Notes under the pieces: model-generated | Database searches by the model: none | What the model saw: the letters and a program-made list of their open reading frames with translations, nothing else | What the model was told of the DNA's origin: nothing | Shown here: one piece after another, positions 62,410 to 64,000 of the stretch | Layout: each line of letters opens with the position of its first letter | Position numbering within the stretch: position 1 is the first letter of the stretch | Position numbers and translations under genes: made by a program | NCBI RefSeq assembly: GCF_023051175.1 | Contig: NZ_JALKII010000005.1 | Coordinates: 62,001 to 126,000, forward strand | DNA: 64,000 nt | Reading direction: 5' to 3' | From: Alcanivorax quisquiliarum | GTDB lineage: Bacteria; Pseudomonadota; Gammaproteobacteria; Pseudomonadales; Alcanivoracaceae

Positions 62410-62798
62410 ATGGACAAGCTCAACCCTGGATTTTGCTCGCTGGCCGCTTCTTGCTGGCATTGATGTTCGTGCTGGCCGGCTATGACAAAATCGGCGGCTT
62501 CGAAGGCACGCAGCAATATATGGCTTCTGTCGGCGTGCCCGGTGCGCTCTTGCCGCTGGTGATTCTGGCGGAACTGGGGGGTGGCCTGGCGATCGTGTTC
62601 GGCCTGCTCACACGAGTGGCCTCGGCGGGCCTGGCGATATTCACTATACTGGCGGCGCTGCTGTTCCATGCAGATAGCGATTATGTGCAACAGCTGTTAT
62701 TCATGAAGAATATTTCCGTCGCTGGTGGTTTGCTGATCCTGGCCGCCGCAGGCCCCGGGCGTATCAGTATCGATCACAAGCTGGGCTGGCGCTGGTAA
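62410..62798 (+). CDS. DoxX family membrane protein, apparent N-terminal frameshift
   Basis: ATG at 62410 has a good GGAG site, and its first codons (MDKLNP) are the usual family start, but the frame then stops after 17 codons. The DoxX sequence PWILLAGRFLLALMFVLAGYDKI follows in another frame. Adding one C in the CCC run at 62424-62426 restores a single frame (L-N-P-W-I-L). The intact downstream frame is open back to a TTG at 62358 inside pirin, without a ribosome site. It may be an error, a decayed gene, or use an odd start. Four helices are seen. Confidence 0.75.
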
Positions 62799-62857
62799 TC
62801 CCCCATGTCGCTGGCGGCAACCGCCGCCAGCATTCATTTTTTCTACGGAGTTGATCA

Positions 62858-63460
62858 ATGAGCCTTTCTGATCCGGTGTTGGCGAACGATGTTCTGGCAC
62901 AGCTTTTCACCGAGGCGCGCACCCACGTGCAGTGGCAGGATCGTGCAGTGTCCGATGAGCAGCTACAAGCCCTTTATGAGTTGGCAAAGTGGGGGCCAAC
63001 CAGCATGAACTGCTTTCCGATGCGGCTGAAATTCATCAAAAGCCCTGCCGCCAAAGCCAGGCTGGTGCCGCTGCTCGCTGAAGGTAACCAGGCGAAAACC
63101 GAGGCTGCTCCGGTCACCATTATTGTCGCCTCCGATCATGCCTTTCACGAGCGTTTGCCGGTGCTCTTCCCCGCCGCGCCTGCGGCACGTGACATGTTTG
63201 CCGGCGATCAGGCACTGCGCGATGCCACCGCTTTTCGCAACAGCTCGTTGCAGGCGGCCTACCTGATCATGGCCGTGCGTGCGCTGGGGCTGGATGCCGG
63301 CCCGATGTCCGGCTTTGATGCACAGAAAGTGGATCAGGAATTTTTCGCCGGCACCGAGTGCCGCACCAATCTGCTGATCAATGTCGGTTACGGCGTTGCC
63401 GAGAAACTGTATCCGCGTGGCCCGCGCCCCGGTTTTGACGAGGTGGCGGAGATTTTGTAA
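62858..63460 (+). CDS. Malonic semialdehyde reductase-like nitroreductase (RutE family)
   Basis: A 200-residue flavin oxidoreductase. The FMN-binding RTHVQWQDRAVSDEQL..YELAKWGPTSMNCFPMR (split), SSLQAAYLIMAVRALGLDAGPM and a C-terminal GPRPGFDEV match RutE/HadB-type nitroreductases. Without rutA-D here, a role in uracil breakdown is doubtful; quinone or aldehyde reduction is more likely. GGAG lies upstream of ATG 62858. Same direction as DoxX and pirin. Confidence 0.88.
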   Translation: MSLSDPVLANDVLAQLFTEARTHVQWQDRAVSDEQLQALYELAKWGPTSMNCFPMRLKFIKSPAAKARLVPLLAEGNQAKTEAAPVTIIVASDHAFHERLPVLFPAAPAARDMFAGDQALRDATAFRNSSLQAAYLIMAVRALGLDAGPMSGFDAQKVDQEFFAGTECRTNLLINVGYGVAEKLYPRGPRPGFDEVAEIL

Positions 63461-63466
63461 GTGCCG

Positions 63467-63500
63467 GGCTGTGTGCGCTGGCGTTTCGGCGCGCACAGCC
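63467..63500. terminator. Hairpin between converging genes
   Basis: GGCTGTGTGCGC and GCGCGCACAGCC pair over 12 positions with one wobble and a ten-base loop, between the RutE-like gene and the next minus-strand gene. No T-run on either side. Confidence 0.5.
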
Positions 63501-63507
63501 GTTATCG

Positions 63508-63999
63508 TCATTCGGCGTTGTGGTCTTCCGGCTCCGGTTCCGGCGCCGGCTCTGGTTGCGGCGCCGGTTCCGGTTCTGGTTCTGCGCCAGCGGCGGGCGG
63601 CTCTCCGCCATCGAGGTCATCGGCTGCCGCATCATCGGCTGCCGCATCGTTCAGTGTGGCGGCGCCGTCATCCGAAGTGGCCGGCGCATCTGTGTCGGTC
63701 ACTGCCTGCGCGGCACGTGCAGCTTCTTCCCGTGCGGCTTCCTGCTGCACCTCCTCCGGCGCTTTCTCCACGCCCAGGTGATAGGCCGCAAAGCCGGTAT
63801 GCACCACCTGGTTTTCTGCCATGCCGAGCAGCCGGCCATTGAAGGGCGCAATGATGGCGCTGCCGGTGTTGGTGACCGGATCGGTGACGGTGCCCAGCAC
63901 TTGGCCGCGACGTACCTGTTCATTGAGCCGCACTTTCGACATCAGGATGCCGCCTTGATCGGCGCGCAGCCATTGGGATTCATAAAACACCGGTTGCGG
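63508..63999 (-). CDS. Succinylglutamate desuccinylase/aspartoacylase-family protein, C-terminal part
   Basis: The frame is open to the right edge, so the N-terminus lies outside. The last core segment (FYESQWLRADQGGILMSKV, then GRLLGMAENQVVHTGFAAYH) is the C-terminal domain of AstE/ASPA-like zinc carboxypeptidases. It ends in an acidic Pro/Glu/Ala tail of about 70 residues built on a repeated unit. The zinc histidines are not in view. Function as a carboxypeptidase or deacylase is by family. Confidence 0.72.
   Translation of the reverse strand, partial: PQPVFYESQWLRADQGGILMSKVRLNEQVRRGQVLGTVTDPVTNTGSAIIAPFNGRLLGMAENQVVHTGFAAYHLGVEKAPEEVQQEAAREEAARAAQAVTDTDAPATSDDGAATLNDAAADDAAADDLDGGEPPAAGAEPEPEPAPQPEPAPEPEPEDHNAE
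63517..63598 (-). repeat. Degenerate Glu-Pro repeat in the tail
   Basis: Repeated GGTTCCGG-type codon blocks encode alternating Pro-Glu/Pro-Ala units near the end of the gene. Purity is modest. Confidence 0.5.
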
Positions 64000-64000
64000 T

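Overview
The window is about 64 kb of high-G+C (by eye, not computed) bacterial chromosome carrying core gammaproteobacterial genes. The blocks ypjD-like/ffh, rpsP-rimM-trmD-rplS and xerD-dsbC-hom-thrC are the arrangement I know from Pseudomonas relatives. With the GMC alcohol dehydrogenase, the WS/DGAT-like condensation protein and DUF2789, this suggests an Alcanivoracaceae-like marine gammaproteobacterium. That placement is inference from gene content only. I saw no tRNA or rRNA gene, no CRISPR array, no complete insertion sequence and no prophage.

1-12 kb: 3' end of a lipid-kinase-like gene coupled to a metallophosphoesterase, two divergent MFS transporters, a tiny secreted-type ORF with DoxX, CsbD, MtfA, the ydbH-ynbE-ydbL envelope-lipid operon, an SDR, a broken AraC fragment, a TM2 protein and purT. 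12-21 kb: tadA, mltF, purL and two tandem hotdog-fold paralogues. 21-27 kb: zur translationally coupled to a COG0523 metallochaperone GTPase, two divergent Nudix genes, and an overlapping run nudL / gamma-carbonic anhydrase / DUF1289 / patatin. 27-39 kb: corC-type and ccsA-type membrane proteins, ffh, the rpsP operon with a good terminator, an ISL3 transposase remnant, xerD, dsbC, hom, thrC and a globin.

39-43 kb is the most accessory-looking part. A radical-SAM plus DUF4130 DNA-repair pair sits behind a promoter overlapped by a CTG-N10-CAG (LexA-type) operator. It is followed by an orphan DUF1016/YhcG nuclease gene that contains a perfect 29-bp palindrome in its coding sequence and is followed by a second ISL3-like remnant. 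43-51 kb: a D-aminoacylase-type amidohydrolase divergent from an AraC regulator, a 982-residue ankyrin/coiled-coil lipoprotein, and a class-C-beta-lactamase-like serine hydrolase. 51-64 kb: DUF962 and ybaK, a CaiB/BaiF CoA-transferase divergent from an ETFB-type methyltransferase, a DegP/MucD protease with a likely TTG start and a candidate sigma-E promoter, a GMC oxidoreductase, an HNH nuclease, a condensation-domain protein that has lost its HH residues, a LysR/pirin/DoxX/nitroreductase module in which DoxX looks frameshifted, and the 3' end of an aspartoacylase-family gene.

Most genes are housekeeping or envelope functions. The best candidates for new biology are the LexA-type control of the rSAM/DUF4130 pair, the palindrome-bearing DUF1016 gene, the ankyrin lipoprotein, the CMGC variant of the Zur-linked GTPase and the repeat-expanded DUF1289 protein.
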